NCBI RefSeq assembly: GCF_001270265.1 | Contig: NZ_LGAP01000002.1 | Coordinates: 1 to 64,000 of the forward strand | Length of the DNA: 64,000 nucleotides | Source: Ensifer adhaerens | GTDB lineage: Bacteria > Pseudomonadota > Alphaproteobacteria > Rhizobiales > Rhizobiaceae | Reading direction: 5' to 3' | Part shown: piece after piece, positions 8,276 through 17,318 of the stretch | How positions within the stretch are numbered: position 1 is the stretch's first letter | Layout of the letters: the number at the start of each line of letters is the position of its first letter | Translations under genes and position numbers: made by a program | The notes under the pieces: generated by a model | What the model was told of the DNA's origin: nothing | Database searches by the model: none | What the model saw: the letters and a program-made list of their open reading frames with translations, nothing else

Positions 8276-8941
8276 ATGTTCAATTACACCTTCCACTGGA
8301 ACCAGGCGCTGAAAGCATTGCCGCAAATGCTTGACGGCGCGCTGATCACATTGCAGATCGCGCTGCTTTCCATGCTCATCGGCGTGGTTTGCGCGCTCGC
8401 CCTGACGGGGTTCCGCCTGTCCGGCAACCGCGTCCTCAGCGGATTTGCTGCCACTTGGGTCGAGATCGCACGCAACACGCCCGCGCTGTTCCAGATCTAC
8501 ATGGCCCATTTCGGCCTCGGCAATTTCGGCATTCATCTGAGCCCCTACACGGCGCTGCTCGTCGGCATTGCCTTCAACAATGCGGGCTATCTGGCTGAAA
8601 ACTTCCGCGGCGCCCTGAAAGCGATACCGGATACGCAGACCCGTGCCGGCCGTTCGCTCGGCATGACGGCGCTGCAGGCCTTCCGGTTCATCGTTCTGCC
8701 GCAGATGCTGCGCGTCGCCTTCCTGCCGACCACCAACCAGATGGTCTGGGCAATCCTGATGACCTCTCTCGGCGTCACTGTCGGCATGAACACCGACCTT
8801 GCCGGCGTCACCCAGGAACTGAACGCCCGGTCTTTCCGCACCTTCGAATTCTTCGCCCTGGCCGCCGTGATCTACTACATCATCGCCAAAGCCGTGACCC
8901 TTGCTGCCCGAGCGATCGCCTCGCGCATGTTCCGCTACTGA
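8276..8941 (+). CDS. hypN: Amino-acid ABC transporter permease (HypN)
   Basis: This 221-residue inner-membrane protein of the HisM/HisQ family has about five hydrophobic segments. The EAA loop that contacts the ATPase is present in family form (AGRSLGMTALQAFRFIVLPQMLR, about residues 124-145). It pairs with HypP as the translocation channel. It lies 73 bases after hypM, with the hairpin between, and 12 bases before hypP. Confidence 0.88.
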   Translation: MFNYTFHWNQALKALPQMLDGALITLQIALLSMLIGVVCALALTGFRLSGNRVLSGFAATWVEIARNTPALFQIYMAHFGLGNFGIHLSPYTALLVGIAFNNAGYLAENFRGALKAIPDTQTRAGRSLGMTALQAFRFIVLPQMLRVAFLPTTNQMVWAILMTSLGVTVGMNTDLAGVTQELNARSFRTFEFFALAAVIYYIIAKAVTLAARAIASRMFRY

Positions 8942-8953
8942 GAGAGGTGAGAG

Positions 8954-9607
8954 ATGTTCAATACCGCCCTCACCTGGAGTGATCTTGCCTTCCTTGCACA
9001 GGGTGCGGCGATGACGCTCGCCGTCACCGCCGTCTCGGTTGCCGCCGGCACGTTGCTCGGCATCCTCTTCGGGGTGATCCGCGTTCAGGCCGGCACCTAT
9101 TGGTCCGCGCCGCTGACCTTCGTGCTCGACGTGTTTCGCTCCGTTCCGCTCCTGATCCAGCTTGTGCTGGCCAATGCCTTCCAGTCCATCGCCAAACTGG
9201 GCTGGGGTCCGTTCACGACCTCCTGCGTGGTGCTGTCGCTCTACACAGCCGCCTATTGCACCGAGATCGTGCGCGGCGGCATCTCGTCCGTGCCGGCAAC
9301 CACACGCCGCGCGTCGCGCTCGCTGGGCATGACCTGGTGGCAGGACATGCGCTACATCGTGGCGCCACTTGCCACCCGCGTTTCGCTTCCGTCCTGGATC
9401 GGCCTCGCGCTCGGCGTCATGAAGGATTCCGCGCTCGTGCTTTGGCTCGGCCTGATCGAGCTTCTGCGCGCCTCACAGATCCTCGTCACCCGCCTGCAAG
9501 AACCGCTTTTCATTCTCCTGATCTGCGGCGCAATCTATTTCCTCATCAGCTTCCCCATCGCCCGGCTTGGTGGGTATCTCGAAAAACGGTGGTCCCCCAA
9601 TGATTGA
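8954..9607 (+). CDS. hypP: Amino-acid ABC transporter permease (HypP)
   Basis: This 217-residue membrane protein is the second HisMQ-type permease of the importer. Its EAA loop reads RASRSLGMTWWQDMRYIVAP (about residues 116-135). The gene starts 12 bases after hypN with GAGAGGTGAGAG as ribosome site and ends 8 bases inside hypQ, showing translational coupling with the ATPase. Confidence 0.88.
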   Translation: MFNTALTWSDLAFLAQGAAMTLAVTAVSVAAGTLLGILFGVIRVQAGTYWSAPLTFVLDVFRSVPLLIQLVLANAFQSIAKLGWGPFTTSCVVLSLYTAAYCTEIVRGGISSVPATTRRASRSLGMTWWQDMRYIVAPLATRVSLPSWIGLALGVMKDSALVLWLGLIELLRASQILVTRLQEPLFILLICGAIYFLISFPIARLGGYLEKRWSPND

Positions 9608-10322
9608 GATTGAAAACGTCCGCAAATCCTTCGGCACGCTGGAAGTTCTGAAAGGGATCGACCTCACCGTGAAGAAGGGTGAAGTCGTCACCGTCATCGG
9701 CGGTTCCGGTTCCGGAAAATCGACCCTGCTCACCTGCATCAACGGGCTTGAGCCGATCGATGCCGGCAGGATCAAGATCGACGGCACCGAAGTCCATGCC
9801 AAGAGTACGGACCTCAACAAGCTGCGTAGCAAGGTCGGCATCGTGTTCCAGCAGTGGAACGCCTTCCCGCATCTGACCGTGCTTGAAAACGTCATGCTCG
9901 CTCCGCGCAAGGTGCTCGGCCTGTCCAAGCAGAACGCCGAGGAGATCGCCGTCAAACAGCTGACGCATGTGGGTCTGGGCGAGAAGCTCTCGGTCTATCC
10001 CAACCGGATGTCGGGCGGCCAGCAGCAGCGCATGGCGATTGCCCGCGCACTCGCCATGTCGCCGGAATACATGCTGTTCGACGAAGTGACCTCGGCACTC
10101 GACCCGCAGCTCGTCGGCGAAGTGCTCGACACGCTGCGCATGCTCGCCTCCGAAGGCATGACGATGATCTGCGTCACGCACGAGATGAAGTTCGCCCGCG
10201 AGGTGTCCGATCGAGTGGCCTTCTTCCACAAGGGCGTGATGGCCGAGATCGCCCCGCCGGAAGCGCTATTCGGTGCGCCGAAGGATCCGGAACTGCAGAA
10301 GTTCCTGGCAGCGACGCACTGA
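9600..10322 (+). CDS. hypQ: Amino-acid ABC transporter ATP-binding protein (HypQ)
   Basis: This 240-residue ATPase has Walker A GGSGSGKST (about residues 36-44), signature MSGGQQQRMAIARAL, Walker B YMLFDEVTSALDP and switch histidine in CVTHEM. In Walker B the usual DEPTSALD is DEVTSALD, with Val for Pro. The ATG at 9600 overlaps the end of hypP by 8 bases; the frame is open for 11 codons before it. It energises HypNP. Confidence 0.9.
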   Translation: MIEIENVRKSFGTLEVLKGIDLTVKKGEVVTVIGGSGSGKSTLLTCINGLEPIDAGRIKIDGTEVHAKSTDLNKLRSKVGIVFQQWNAFPHLTVLENVMLAPRKVLGLSKQNAEEIAVKQLTHVGLGEKLSVYPNRMSGGQQQRMAIARALAMSPEYMLFDEVTSALDPQLVGEVLDTLRMLASEGMTMICVTHEMKFAREVSDRVAFFHKGVMAEIAPPEALFGAPKDPELQKFLAATH

Positions 10323-10329
10323 GCCGATC

Positions 10330-11580
10330 ATGAAAGATGCAGCTCAGCCTGATGTCATCGTCATCGGCGCCGGCGTTGTCGGCCTTTCCGCCGCGATCGC
10401 GGCTCAGGCACGGGGGCTTTCGGTCACCGTGCTCGACCGGGAAGGCCCGGCAGCCGGAGCCTCGGCGGGAAATGCCGGGGCCTTCGCCTTCACCGACATC
10501 CTGCCGCTCGCTTCGCCCGGCATCCTGAAGAAGGCGCCGAAATGGCTGCTCGACCCGCTCGGGCCGCTGAGCGTCCCGCCCGCCTACGCGCTGCAGATCG
10601 CGCCGTGGATGTTCCGCTTCTGGCGCGCCTGCTCGCCGAAGCGGGTGGCGCACTCGACGGCCGCCCAGACTGCGATGATGGACCTTTCCAAGGCCGAGCT
10701 GGAGCCGTTCCTTGCCGCAACCGGCACCCTGCCGATGCTGCGCAAGGAGGGCAATCTTCAGGTCTATGAAAGCAAAGCCGAACTCAAGGCTTCGCTGCCC
10801 GGATGGCAGGCACGCGCGGAACATGGCATCGCCTTCCAGCATCTCGATACTGCCGCGATGGCCGAAATCCAGCCGGGTCTCGCGTCTCGCTTCACCCATG
10901 GTACGTTTACGCCGGGCTGGTACTCGATCGCCGACCCAAAATTGTACACCCTCGCACTCGCCGAGCATTTCCGCGCCAGAGGCGGCGTGATCGAGCGCGC
11001 CGAGGTAACTGCTCTTGCGCCCATCGATGGCGGCGTCGAGATCCGAACGACAAGCGGCAGCACACGGCGGGCGGCCCAGGTCGTGCTCGCGGCCGGTGCC
11101 TTCTCCCACCGGATTGCCAAATCTCTCGGCGAAAGCATCCCGCTCGAAACCGAGCGCGGCTACAACACCACGCTGCCGGCAGACGCCTTCGACCTGCGCA
11201 CACAGGTCACCTTCGGCGGCCATGGCTTCGTCGTCACCCGCCTGTCGACCGGCATCCGTGTCGGCGGCGCGGTTGAGCTCGGCGGGTTGAAGCTGCCGCC
11301 GAACTACCGCCGGTCCGAGGCCATGCTGCAGAAGGCGCGCGCCTTCCTGCCAGGGCTCAAGCCCGAGGGAGGGGTGCAGTGGATGGGCTTCCGCCCGTCG
11401 CTGCCCGACAGCCTTCCGGCAATCGGCCACGCCCGCGCGACACCGCGGGTCATCTATGCTTTCGGTCACGGCCATCTCGGCCTGACCCAATCGGCGGGCA
11501 CCGCCAGGCTTGTCGCGGATCTGCTGACCAGCCAGGCGCCGACGATTGACATCTCCCCCTTCTCGCCTCAACGGTTCTGA
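10330..11580 (+). CDS. hypO: FAD-dependent D-hydroxyproline/D-amino-acid dehydrogenase (HypO)
   Basis: This 416-residue DadA/DAO-type flavoprotein has a dinucleotide-binding motif at the N-terminus (VIVIGAGVVGLSAAIAAQARG) and a C-terminal FAD-contact region (FGHGHLGLTQSAGTARLVADLL). It is expected to oxidise cis-4-hydroxy-D-proline, made by HypRE, to delta1-pyrroline-4-hydroxy-2-carboxylate, passing electrons to the respiratory chain; D-proline is a likely second substrate. The ATG at 10330 lies 7 bases after hypQ. It is a single-polypeptide type, unlike multi-subunit LhpBEF dehydrogenases. Confidence 0.88.
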   Translation: MKDAAQPDVIVIGAGVVGLSAAIAAQARGLSVTVLDREGPAAGASAGNAGAFAFTDILPLASPGILKKAPKWLLDPLGPLSVPPAYALQIAPWMFRFWRACSPKRVAHSTAAQTAMMDLSKAELEPFLAATGTLPMLRKEGNLQVYESKAELKASLPGWQARAEHGIAFQHLDTAAMAEIQPGLASRFTHGTFTPGWYSIADPKLYTLALAEHFRARGGVIERAEVTALAPIDGGVEIRTTSGSTRRAAQVVLAAGAFSHRIAKSLGESIPLETERGYNTTLPADAFDLRTQVTFGGHGFVVTRLSTGIRVGGAVELGGLKLPPNYRRSEAMLQKARAFLPGLKPEGGVQWMGFRPSLPDSLPAIGHARATPRVIYAFGHGHLGLTQSAGTARLVADLLTSQAPTIDISPFSPQRF

Positions 11581-11594
11581 CAGAGGTTTCGACC

Positions 11595-12596
11595 ATGGCC
11601 ACCTACACCTTCTCCTGTATTGACGGGCACACCTGCGGCAACCCCGTCCGCCTCGTTCCCGGCGGCGGCCCTCGTCTGGAGGGCGCGAACATGCTGGAAA
11701 AACGCGCCCATTTCCTCAGGGAATTCGATTGGATCCGAACCGGCCTGATGTTCGAGCCGCGCGGGCATGACATGATGTCCGGCTCGATCCTCTATCCCCC
11801 GACGCGGCCCGACTGCGATGTCGCCGTGCTGTTCATCGAGACCTCCGGCTGCCTGCCGATGTGCGGCCACGGTACGATCGGCACCATCACCATGGCGATC
11901 GAGAACGGCCTGATCACGCCGCGCGAGCCCGGCAAGCTGTCGATCGACGCGCCGGCCGGCAAGGTCGACATCAGCTATCGCCAGGAGGGCCGATTCGTCG
12001 AGGAAGTGCGCCTGACCAACGTTCCCGGCTTCCTCTATGCCGAGGGACTGACGGCCGAGGTCGAGGGCCTCGGCGAGATCGTCGTCGACGTCGCCTATGG
12101 CGGCAACTTCTACGCCATCGTCGAGCCGCAGAAGAACTTCCGCGACATGGCCGACCACACGGCCGGCGAGCTGATCGGCTGGAGCCCGAAACTGCGCGCC
12201 GCCCTGAATGCGAAATACGAGTTCGTCCATCCCGAGCATCCGGAGATCAAGGGGCTGAGCCACATCCAGTGGACGGGCAAGCCGACGCAGGCAGAGGCCC
12301 ATGCCCGCAACGCCGTGTTCTACGGCGAAAAGGCGATCGACCGTTCGCCCTGCGGCACCGGTACCTCGGCGCGGATGGCGCAGCTCGCCGCCAAGGGCAA
12401 GCTGAAAGTCGGCGACGAATTCGTCCATGAATCGATCATCGGCTCGCTGTTCAAGGGCCGTGTCGAGGCAGCGACCAAGGTCGCCGACCGCGATGCCATC
12501 ATCCCCTCCATCGCCGGATGGGCACGGATGACCGGCATCAACACGATCTTCATCGACGATCGCGACCCCTTTGCCCATGGCTTCGTCGTAAAATGA
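11595..12596 (+). CDS. hypRE: 4-hydroxyproline 2-epimerase (HypRE)
   Basis: This 333-residue member of the proline racemase family keeps both catalytic cysteines: Cys90 in MCGHGTIG and Cys253 in SPCGTGTSA. The pair marks a two-base racemase/epimerase rather than a trans-3-hydroxyproline dehydratase, in which one is Thr or Ser. It converts trans-4-hydroxy-L-proline to the cis-D form, the entry step of the pathway. A GAGG site precedes the ATG, 14 bases after hypO. Its last codon overlaps the start of the next gene (ATGA). Confidence 0.92.
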   Translation: MATYTFSCIDGHTCGNPVRLVPGGGPRLEGANMLEKRAHFLREFDWIRTGLMFEPRGHDMMSGSILYPPTRPDCDVAVLFIETSGCLPMCGHGTIGTITMAIENGLITPREPGKLSIDAPAGKVDISYRQEGRFVEEVRLTNVPGFLYAEGLTAEVEGLGEIVVDVAYGGNFYAIVEPQKNFRDMADHTAGELIGWSPKLRAALNAKYEFVHPEHPEIKGLSHIQWTGKPTQAEAHARNAVFYGEKAIDRSPCGTGTSARMAQLAAKGKLKVGDEFVHESIIGSLFKGRVEAATKVADRDAIIPSIAGWARMTGINTIFIDDRDPFAHGFVVK

Positions 12597-14296
12597 AAAA
12601 TCCGATCTCCGCTCGCAGCATCCTTGGCGGCACGGCCGAGGGACCCATCGTTGCAGCACCTGAAGCGCTGAGCTTCTGGGGTGGCGTCGATCCGGCCACC
12701 GGAGCGGTGATCGATGTCCATCACCCCCTGCACGGGACCCGTCTCACCGACACGATCCTGATGATGCCGTCGAGCCGGGGCTCCTGCACCGGCTCGGGCG
12801 TGCTGCTCGATCTCGCGCTGACCGGCCGCGCGCCGGCAGCGCTTATCTTTTCCGAGGCCGAGGACGTACTGACCCTCGGCGCGCTGATCGCAGCCGAGAT
12901 GTTCGGCAAACCGCTGCCAGTCCTGCGCCTTTCGTCCGATGCCTTCGCGGCACTCGCCAAGGCAAAGACTGCGCGCATAACCGATACGGCGATCGAGGCC
13001 GATGGCCTGACGATCCCGATCGCGCCGTTCGCCACCGCGGCGCTCGATCTTGATGAAGCGGACCTCGCCATGCTGGATGGCCGCAACGGCGTTGCGGTCG
13101 AGGTCGCCATGCGCATCATCTGCGCCATGGCAGCGCAGCAGGGCGCGACGCGCCTCATCAGCGTGACCCAGGGCCACATCGACGGCTGCATCTATGCCAG
13201 CCCCGCCAACCTGACCTTCGCCGAAAAAATGGCCGATATGGGTGCGCGGGTCCGGTTACCGACGACGATGAATGCCATCTCGGTCGACCGCGCCAACTGG
13301 CAGGCTCAGGGTGTGCCGTCGTCCTTCGGCGACCCGGCCGCGCGGCTCGCCGACGCCTATGTCCGCATGGGCTGCCGACCGACTTTTACCTGTTCACCCT
13401 ACCTGCTCGACAGCGCGCCGCAGGCCGGCGAGGCGGTCGCATGGGCGGAATCCAACGCCGTCATCTATGCCAATACAGTGCTCGGCGCCCGGACTGCGAA
13501 GCACCCGGATTTCCTTGACCTCTGCATCGCGCTGACAGGCCGTGCACCACTCTCCGGCGTCTATCTCGACGAACACCGCAAGGCCCGCCGCGTGATCGAC
13601 GTGGATCTGCCGGAAGGGGTGGACGACGCTTTCTGGCCGCTGATCGGCTATCTCGCCGGACGTGCCGCGCCCGATCGCATCCCTCTGCTGCGTGGCCTTG
13701 CCGCTGCAAAGCCTTCGTCCGATGACCTGAAGGCGCTCTGCGCCGCCTTCGGCACGACATCGGCGGCGCCGATGCTGCATGTTGAAGGCATCACGCCGGA
13801 GGCCGAAGGCGCGGCGATAACCGAGACTGACACCGTATCAATCACCCGCGCGGAGATGGCCGCCGCCTGGACCCTGTTGAACGAAGGGCCGGAGGACGTG
13901 GATCTGGTTGCCATCGGCAGCCCCCACGCTTCGCTCAACGAATGTCGAGCCTTGGCGGCAGCGCTCGCCGGTCGCAGACGGCACAGGGATGTGGCCGTGA
14001 TCGTAACGGCGGGCCGCGAGGTGATTGCCGCTGCCCGCACTGAAGGCGTACTTGCCGAACTGGAGGCAAGTGGCGTGCAGGTCTTGCCCGACCTCTGTTG
14101 GTGCTCGATCTCGGAACCGGTTTTCCCGACGCGAACCCGCGCGCTGATGACCAATTCCGGCAAATACGCCCATTACGGCCCCGGCCTGTCCGGCCGTGCG
14201 GTGCGCCTCGGAAATCTCGCCGATTGCGTGACGGCGGCGCTGACCGGACGCGTGCCGGCGCGGCTGGCGGACTGGCTTTCCGCAGCAGGGCGGTAA
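12593..14296 (+). CDS. Fused aconitase-X protein, predicted cis-3-hydroxy-L-proline dehydratase
   Basis: This 567-residue fusion has an N-terminal DUF126 swivelling domain (about residues 1-130, with [13 protein letters not shown]) and a large AcnX/DUF521 catalytic domain (about 145-567). Conserved cysteines and motifs include GHIDGC, FTCSPYL, DLCWCS and the C-terminal [15 protein letters not shown], probably for an iron-sulfur cluster and substrate binding. Single-chain bacterial AcnX enzymes are known to dehydrate cis-3-hydroxy-L-proline to delta1-pyrroline-2-carboxylate, which the HypS-like reductase could convert to L-proline. It is translationally coupled to hypRE (ATGA) and ends the operon. 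The exact substrate is an inference from the family. Confidence 0.82.
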   Translation: MKNPISARSILGGTAEGPIVAAPEALSFWGGVDPATGAVIDVHHPLHGTRLTDTILMMPSSRGSCTGSGVLLDLALTGRAPAALIFSEAEDVLTLGALIAAEMFGKPLPVLRLSSDAFAALAKAKTARITDTAIEADGLTIPIAPFATAALDLDEADLAMLDGRNGVAVEVAMRIICAMAAQQGATRLISVTQGHIDGCIYASPANLTFAEKMADMGARVRLPTTMNAISVDRANWQAQGVPSSFGDPAARLADAYVRMGCRPTFTCSPYLLDSAPQAGEAVAWAESNAVIYANTVLGARTAKHPDFLDLCIALTGRAPLSGVYLDEHRKARRVIDVDLPEGVDDAFWPLIGYLAGRAAPDRIPLLRGLAAAKPSSDDLKALCAAFGTTSAAPMLHVEGITPEAEGAAITETDTVSITRAEMAAAWTLLNEGPEDVDLVAIGSPHASLNECRALAAALAGRRRHRDVAVIVTAGREVIAAARTEGVLAELEASGVQVLPDLCWCSISEPVFPTRTRALMTNSGKYAHYGPGLSGRAVRLGNLADCVTAALTGRVPARLADWLSAAGR

Positions 14297-14375
14297 CGGG
14301 CAAGCTGCCCGCACACTGACAAGACGCCGCACGACATCACGCAGCGGAGCGACGCTTGTTGAGGTCACGCGATGA

Positions 14376-14480
14376 CTAGAGCGCTTCCGGTTTAGACGGA
14401 GTCGCGGAAACGCTCTATCTCCTTGTTTTACGCATTCCCTGACGGAAAACCGCTTCGCACTTTTCCTGGAAATGCTCTAC
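14376..14480 (+). repeat. RIME-like rhizobial intergenic repeat, copy A
   Basis: About 105 bp starting CTAGAGCG and ending near AATGCTCTA. It is close to 87% identical by eye to the inverted copy at 36199-36305, including the blocks CGGAAACGCTCTATCT-like and GACGGAAAACCGCTTCGCAC. Its internal palindromes would fold into a bipartite hairpin. This matches Rhizobium intergenic mosaic elements in size, position and form. Confidence 0.75.
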
Positions 14481-14522
14481 TGCATGTTTCCTTAAATCGT
14501 AGCCGATTTAAGGAAACATGCA
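14481..14522. repeat. Perfect 19-bp inverted repeat, part of the mosaic element
   Basis: TGCATGTTTCCTTAAATCG and its complement flank a TAGC loop. It is attached directly to RIME copy A and is absent from copy B, so it is a separate module. Confidence 0.8.
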
Positions 14523-14535
14523 GCAATTCAAAGTG

Positions 14536-14579
14536 CTACAGCGACCTTTGCGCGTCTGATAAGACGCGCGGCGCTGTAG
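14536..14579. repeat. Nested inverted repeat (CTACAGCG outer, GCGCGTCT inner)
   Basis: The outer arms CTACAGCG/CGCTGTAG enclose the inner arms GCGCGTCT/AGACGCGC with a GATA loop. It is the third module of the mosaic block at 14376-14579 and could act as a terminator for the hyp operon. Confidence 0.7.
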
Positions 14580-14596
14580 GGACGGCCCAAGCGCGC

Positions 14597-14962
14597 CTAC
14601 AGATCAGGCGCGCGGTCGACCAGGGTCTGAAACAACACGTTTGCAGCCTCCTGCGGCGTCGTCGCGGCAAGCCAGACCGGATCGGTCGCCAGGACGGCGC
14701 GATTCTGCCGGGTGGCAGCGCCGGATGCTTCGCATTCGTAGACGCCGCAGGCGCGGCGCTGCTTTCGATTGAACGCGATTTCGAGAACACCCGAAGGCCG
14801 CGTATTCGGCGCATCGAAGATCTGCAGCACGTAGCCGCGGAACCCGGTTCGGCCTCCGTTCGAATCGATCTCTTCGAGAACGGACGGACTGAGTTCCGCC
14901 TGCCCCACCGGAATAGGCCGTGTCCAGAACGGCCCCTGGTCGCCTTGATCTGCGCTCAGCAT
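14597..14962 (-). CDS. Hypothetical protein, 121 residues
   Basis: The frame from the ATG at 14962 is preceded by AAAGGCGAG, a good ribosome site, and the protein has normal composition (PSVLEEIDSNGG, FRGYVLQIFDAP, TTPQEAANVLFQTLVDRAPDL). It has no signal peptide or membrane segment, and two cysteines in ACGVYEC. No family is recognised. It ends 18 bases from the mosaic repeat and lies on the opposite strand to the C1 peptidase at 15488. Confidence 0.55.
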   Translation of the reverse strand: MLSADQGDQGPFWTRPIPVGQAELSPSVLEEIDSNGGRTGFRGYVLQIFDAPNTRPSGVLEIAFNRKQRRACGVYECEASGAATRQNRAVLATDPVWLAATTPQEAANVLFQTLVDRAPDL

Positions 14963-14995
14963 CTCACTCGCCTTTGTTCCCTCGGGGCCGCGAGC

Positions 14996-15367
14996 TTAAC
15001 ACTTGATCAGCGCGAGTTCAGCCGACCAGAGATAGAATTGCGGCTTCCACCCCAAGCTGTCATCTTGCCCCCCATCCCCTTGGAAGAAGGCCCAATATCG
15101 AACGGCACACACGATGTTTACACCATACGGCCAAGTGCTCGCCGGCACCCCTTCAAACTGAGGGTACTGCCCCCGGTGGCCATGACTATATTCCACCTCT
15201 GCGTGCAGAAGGCGCGGCTGCAGGCGGTCATGACGAACCGCAGTAGGATGCAATGTAACCGGGGCTGCCTCGGGTTTCGTTTTCGAAATGCGGTCAGATC
15301 CGATCTGGCGATCTACCCGAAGTTTCGGCAGAGAGACCCTCGTTCTCGAGCCCGGTCGCCACGCCAA
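14996..15367 (-). pseudogene. Possible gene remnant, reverse strand
   Basis: An open frame of up to 123 codons ends 33 bases upstream of the 14962 start, as expected for an operon. Only the C-terminal half looks protein-like (PASTWPYGVNIVCAVRYWAFFQ, then GWKPQFYLWSAELALIKC), using codons such as TAT, CAA and TGT more often than its neighbours. The only start available at the upstream end is a TTG without a ribosome site and there is no internal ATG, so it may be a decayed gene whose N-terminus has been lost. Family unknown. Confidence 0.3.
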
Positions 15368-15487
15368 ATGCCCGGCATCGCCGACAAGACATCATCGCGC
15401 AACGCATGGGCCCGTACGGCCGACAGAAGTCCCCTCGTCAACAAACGCGTCTGGCCCGGCATAAGGGTTCAGCGAAAAGGAGGTCTC

Positions 15488-16300
15488 ATGTCTCTCCACC
15501 AAGCATTTCTGGATTTCGGCTATGATCCGACCATCGTTGAGGTCGGCCGCACCATTCGTCCCAAAACGACCGGCGCGCCACCGGCTGCAGCAACGGTAGA
15601 CGCGCAATATCTACCGCCGCCGAAGGCACAGGGCACTGCCCAGCATGTCGGCAGTCCCGGCAGCTGCGCCGCCTGGGCCTCGACCTATGGCCTTGCAACA
15701 TATACGGCCGCGGCCGCTTCCGGCCAGTCGCCCTCAAGCACGTCGCAACAGGCAAGCCCCGCGCATATCTACATCGAGGTGATGATCAACGATGGACAGA
15801 CGACGTGCAACGGCTCGAACCTGGCATCCTACCTCAACATCCTGCAAGAGGGTGGTACGCCGAACTGGGCGACGGCCCCCTATTACCCCAACTGCCCTGA
15901 ACTCTGGTCGAGCTACAACGCCGGCGCCGCCTCCGACGCCAGCTTCCAGATCCCCGGCTGGGCGATCGTCGAGACGTCAGACCTCGACGCGATCAAGACC
16001 GTTATCGCCGGCGGTGGCGCGCTGTGCTACGGCACCGCGCTTAATTCCGGCTTCATGAGCTATAGCGGCCCCGGGCCACTGACGGGGCCGTTCGACAAGG
16101 TCAAGGGGGCGAACGGCAAGCTTGTCGGCCACTGCATGCTGATCATCGGCTACGACGATACGCAGCAGGCGATCCTCATCCAGAACAGCTTCGGACCGGA
16201 TTGGGGCTGCCAGTGGAACGGCAGCGGCGGTTACATCTGGATGAGCTACGCGCTGTTCCAGTTCCTGGCACAGGGCCAGGCCATGTATGTGACCGGGTAA
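15488..16300 (+). CDS. Papain-fold (C1-type) cysteine peptidase, leaderless
   Basis: This 270-residue protein has the C1 catalytic set in order: oxyanion glutamine Gln52 and nucleophile Cys60 in AQHVGSPGSCAAWAS, His215 in LVGHCMLIIGYDD, and Asn233 in IQNSFGPDWG. A proline-rich stretch (about residues 24-47) precedes the catalytic domain in place of a normal propeptide, and there is no signal peptide. The ATG at 15488 has a very strong site (AAGGAGG, 4 bases upstream); the long open frame before it is not coding. Leaderless C1 peptidases in bacteria include effectors and self-acting proteins. Target and secretion route are unknown; no partner gene is on its strand. Confidence 0.8.
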   Translation: MSLHQAFLDFGYDPTIVEVGRTIRPKTTGAPPAAATVDAQYLPPPKAQGTAQHVGSPGSCAAWASTYGLATYTAAAASGQSPSSTSQQASPAHIYIEVMINDGQTTCNGSNLASYLNILQEGGTPNWATAPYYPNCPELWSSYNAGAASDASFQIPGWAIVETSDLDAIKTVIAGGGALCYGTALNSGFMSYSGPGPLTGPFDKVKGANGKLVGHCMLIIGYDDTQQAILIQNSFGPDWGCQWNGSGGYIWMSYALFQFLAQGQAMYVTG

Positions 16301-16345
16301 GCTAGGAACGTACGCGCTGGCTTCGCCTTACGTATCGACGCGAAC

Positions 16346-16377
16346 TGGACGCCGCCGCGATCATGCGTGGCGGCGTC
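16346..16377. terminator. Terminator hairpin between convergent genes
   Basis: GGACGCCGCC pairs with GGCGGCGTCC around a 12-base loop, 45 bases after the C1 peptidase and 45 bases after the ABC binding-protein gene on the other strand. It probably serves both. Confidence 0.6.
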
Positions 16378-16422
16378 CATTAACGAGCGAGATCGCTGTG
16401 CGTTTTTATCGCGGCGATTGAC

Positions 16423-17280
16423 TTATCGCGGCGTGACGTCGAAACCGAACCACTTTTCCGAAAGTGCCTTAATCGTGCCGTCCGCCTTGGCGGCTGCGAT
16501 CGCCTCGTTGAACAGTGCCTTCAGCTCCGGATCGGTCTTGCGCAGGCCGACGGAACTGCCGCGACCGAGAAAGCCGCCCTGGAACCGGGGACCCGTGGTC
16601 GTCATATCCTCATTGCCCGGCTTTTCGGCAGCCGTCGTCAGATAAGCCATCGAGGCCATCACCAGGTCGACCCGCCCGGCGGCGAGATCGAGATCGTGCT
16701 CCTCGGTCGTCTTGTATTCGCGCACTTCGACAACGCCCTTCAGATACTTGTCGACGAAAGCGGCACCCGTCGAGGCGATCTGGACGCCGATCGTCTTGCC
16801 TTCGAGCAGCGGCTTCAGCTTCTCGATCTCAGCGACAGCGCCTGCCTCGTTCGAAGCGAGCGAAAACACCACGCCCTTTTCCGGCAGCGACGCGAGCGGG
16901 CCCGACTTCGAGGTCGCAAATGCCTGGCCGGTCGAGCCATAGGAGTCGCTGAAGTCGATGACCTGTTCACGCTTGGCCGTCGCAGACATGCCGGAAATGA
17001 TCGCATCGAACTTGCCGGCGTTCAGCGCCGGGATCATGCCATCAAAATTCTGGACGTTGATCTCGCATTCGACCTTCATGTGAGCGCAGAGATATTTGCT
17101 GAGCTCGATCTCGTAGCCGTCGAGCGTGCCGTCGGGCTTGGTGAAATTGTAAGGCTTGAAGCCGCCTTCGGTCGCGATCGTCACATGCGTCCATGTCTTG
17201 TTTTCCGCATGTGCACCGTTGGCGGCAAACATCATCGTCGCGATGCACAAGGCCTTCATTGCCGTTCTCTTATAATTCAT
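16423..17280 (-). CDS. Periplasmic polar amino-acid/opine-type binding protein
   Basis: This 285-residue exported protein has a signal peptide cut near residue 25 (FAANGAHA). The solute-binding fold is of the LAO/OccT class (VTIATEGGFKPYNFTKPDG, GYEIELSKYLCAHM, FDGMIPALNAGKFDAIISGMSATAKRE). The start at 17280 follows AAGGGGAAC. It is the last gene of a reverse-strand operon with two permeases, an ATPase and an M20 amidohydrolase. Ligands of this class are basic amino acids, opines or related conjugates; the amidohydrolase suggests an acylated amino acid. Confidence 0.85.
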   Translation of the reverse strand: MNYKRTAMKALCIATMMFAANGAHAENKTWTHVTIATEGGFKPYNFTKPDGTLDGYEIELSKYLCAHMKVECEINVQNFDGMIPALNAGKFDAIISGMSATAKREQVIDFSDSYGSTGQAFATSKSGPLASLPEKGVVFSLASNEAGAVAEIEKLKPLLEGKTIGVQIASTGAAFVDKYLKGVVEVREYKTTEEHDLDLAAGRVDLVMASMAYLTTAAEKPGNEDMTTTGPRFQGGFLGRGSSVGLRKTDPELKALFNEAIAAAKADGTIKALSEKWFGFDVTPR

Positions 17281-17318
17281 TCGTAGTTCCCCTTTTTTGA
17301 GTGGTTAAAGCCGCCGGT

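Noticed and set aside
14423-15487. N-terminal extension of the C1 peptidase frame by 355 codons
   Set aside because: The frame runs through repeats and reverse-strand ORFs, composition is atypical, and a very strong ribosome site precedes the internal ATG at 15488.
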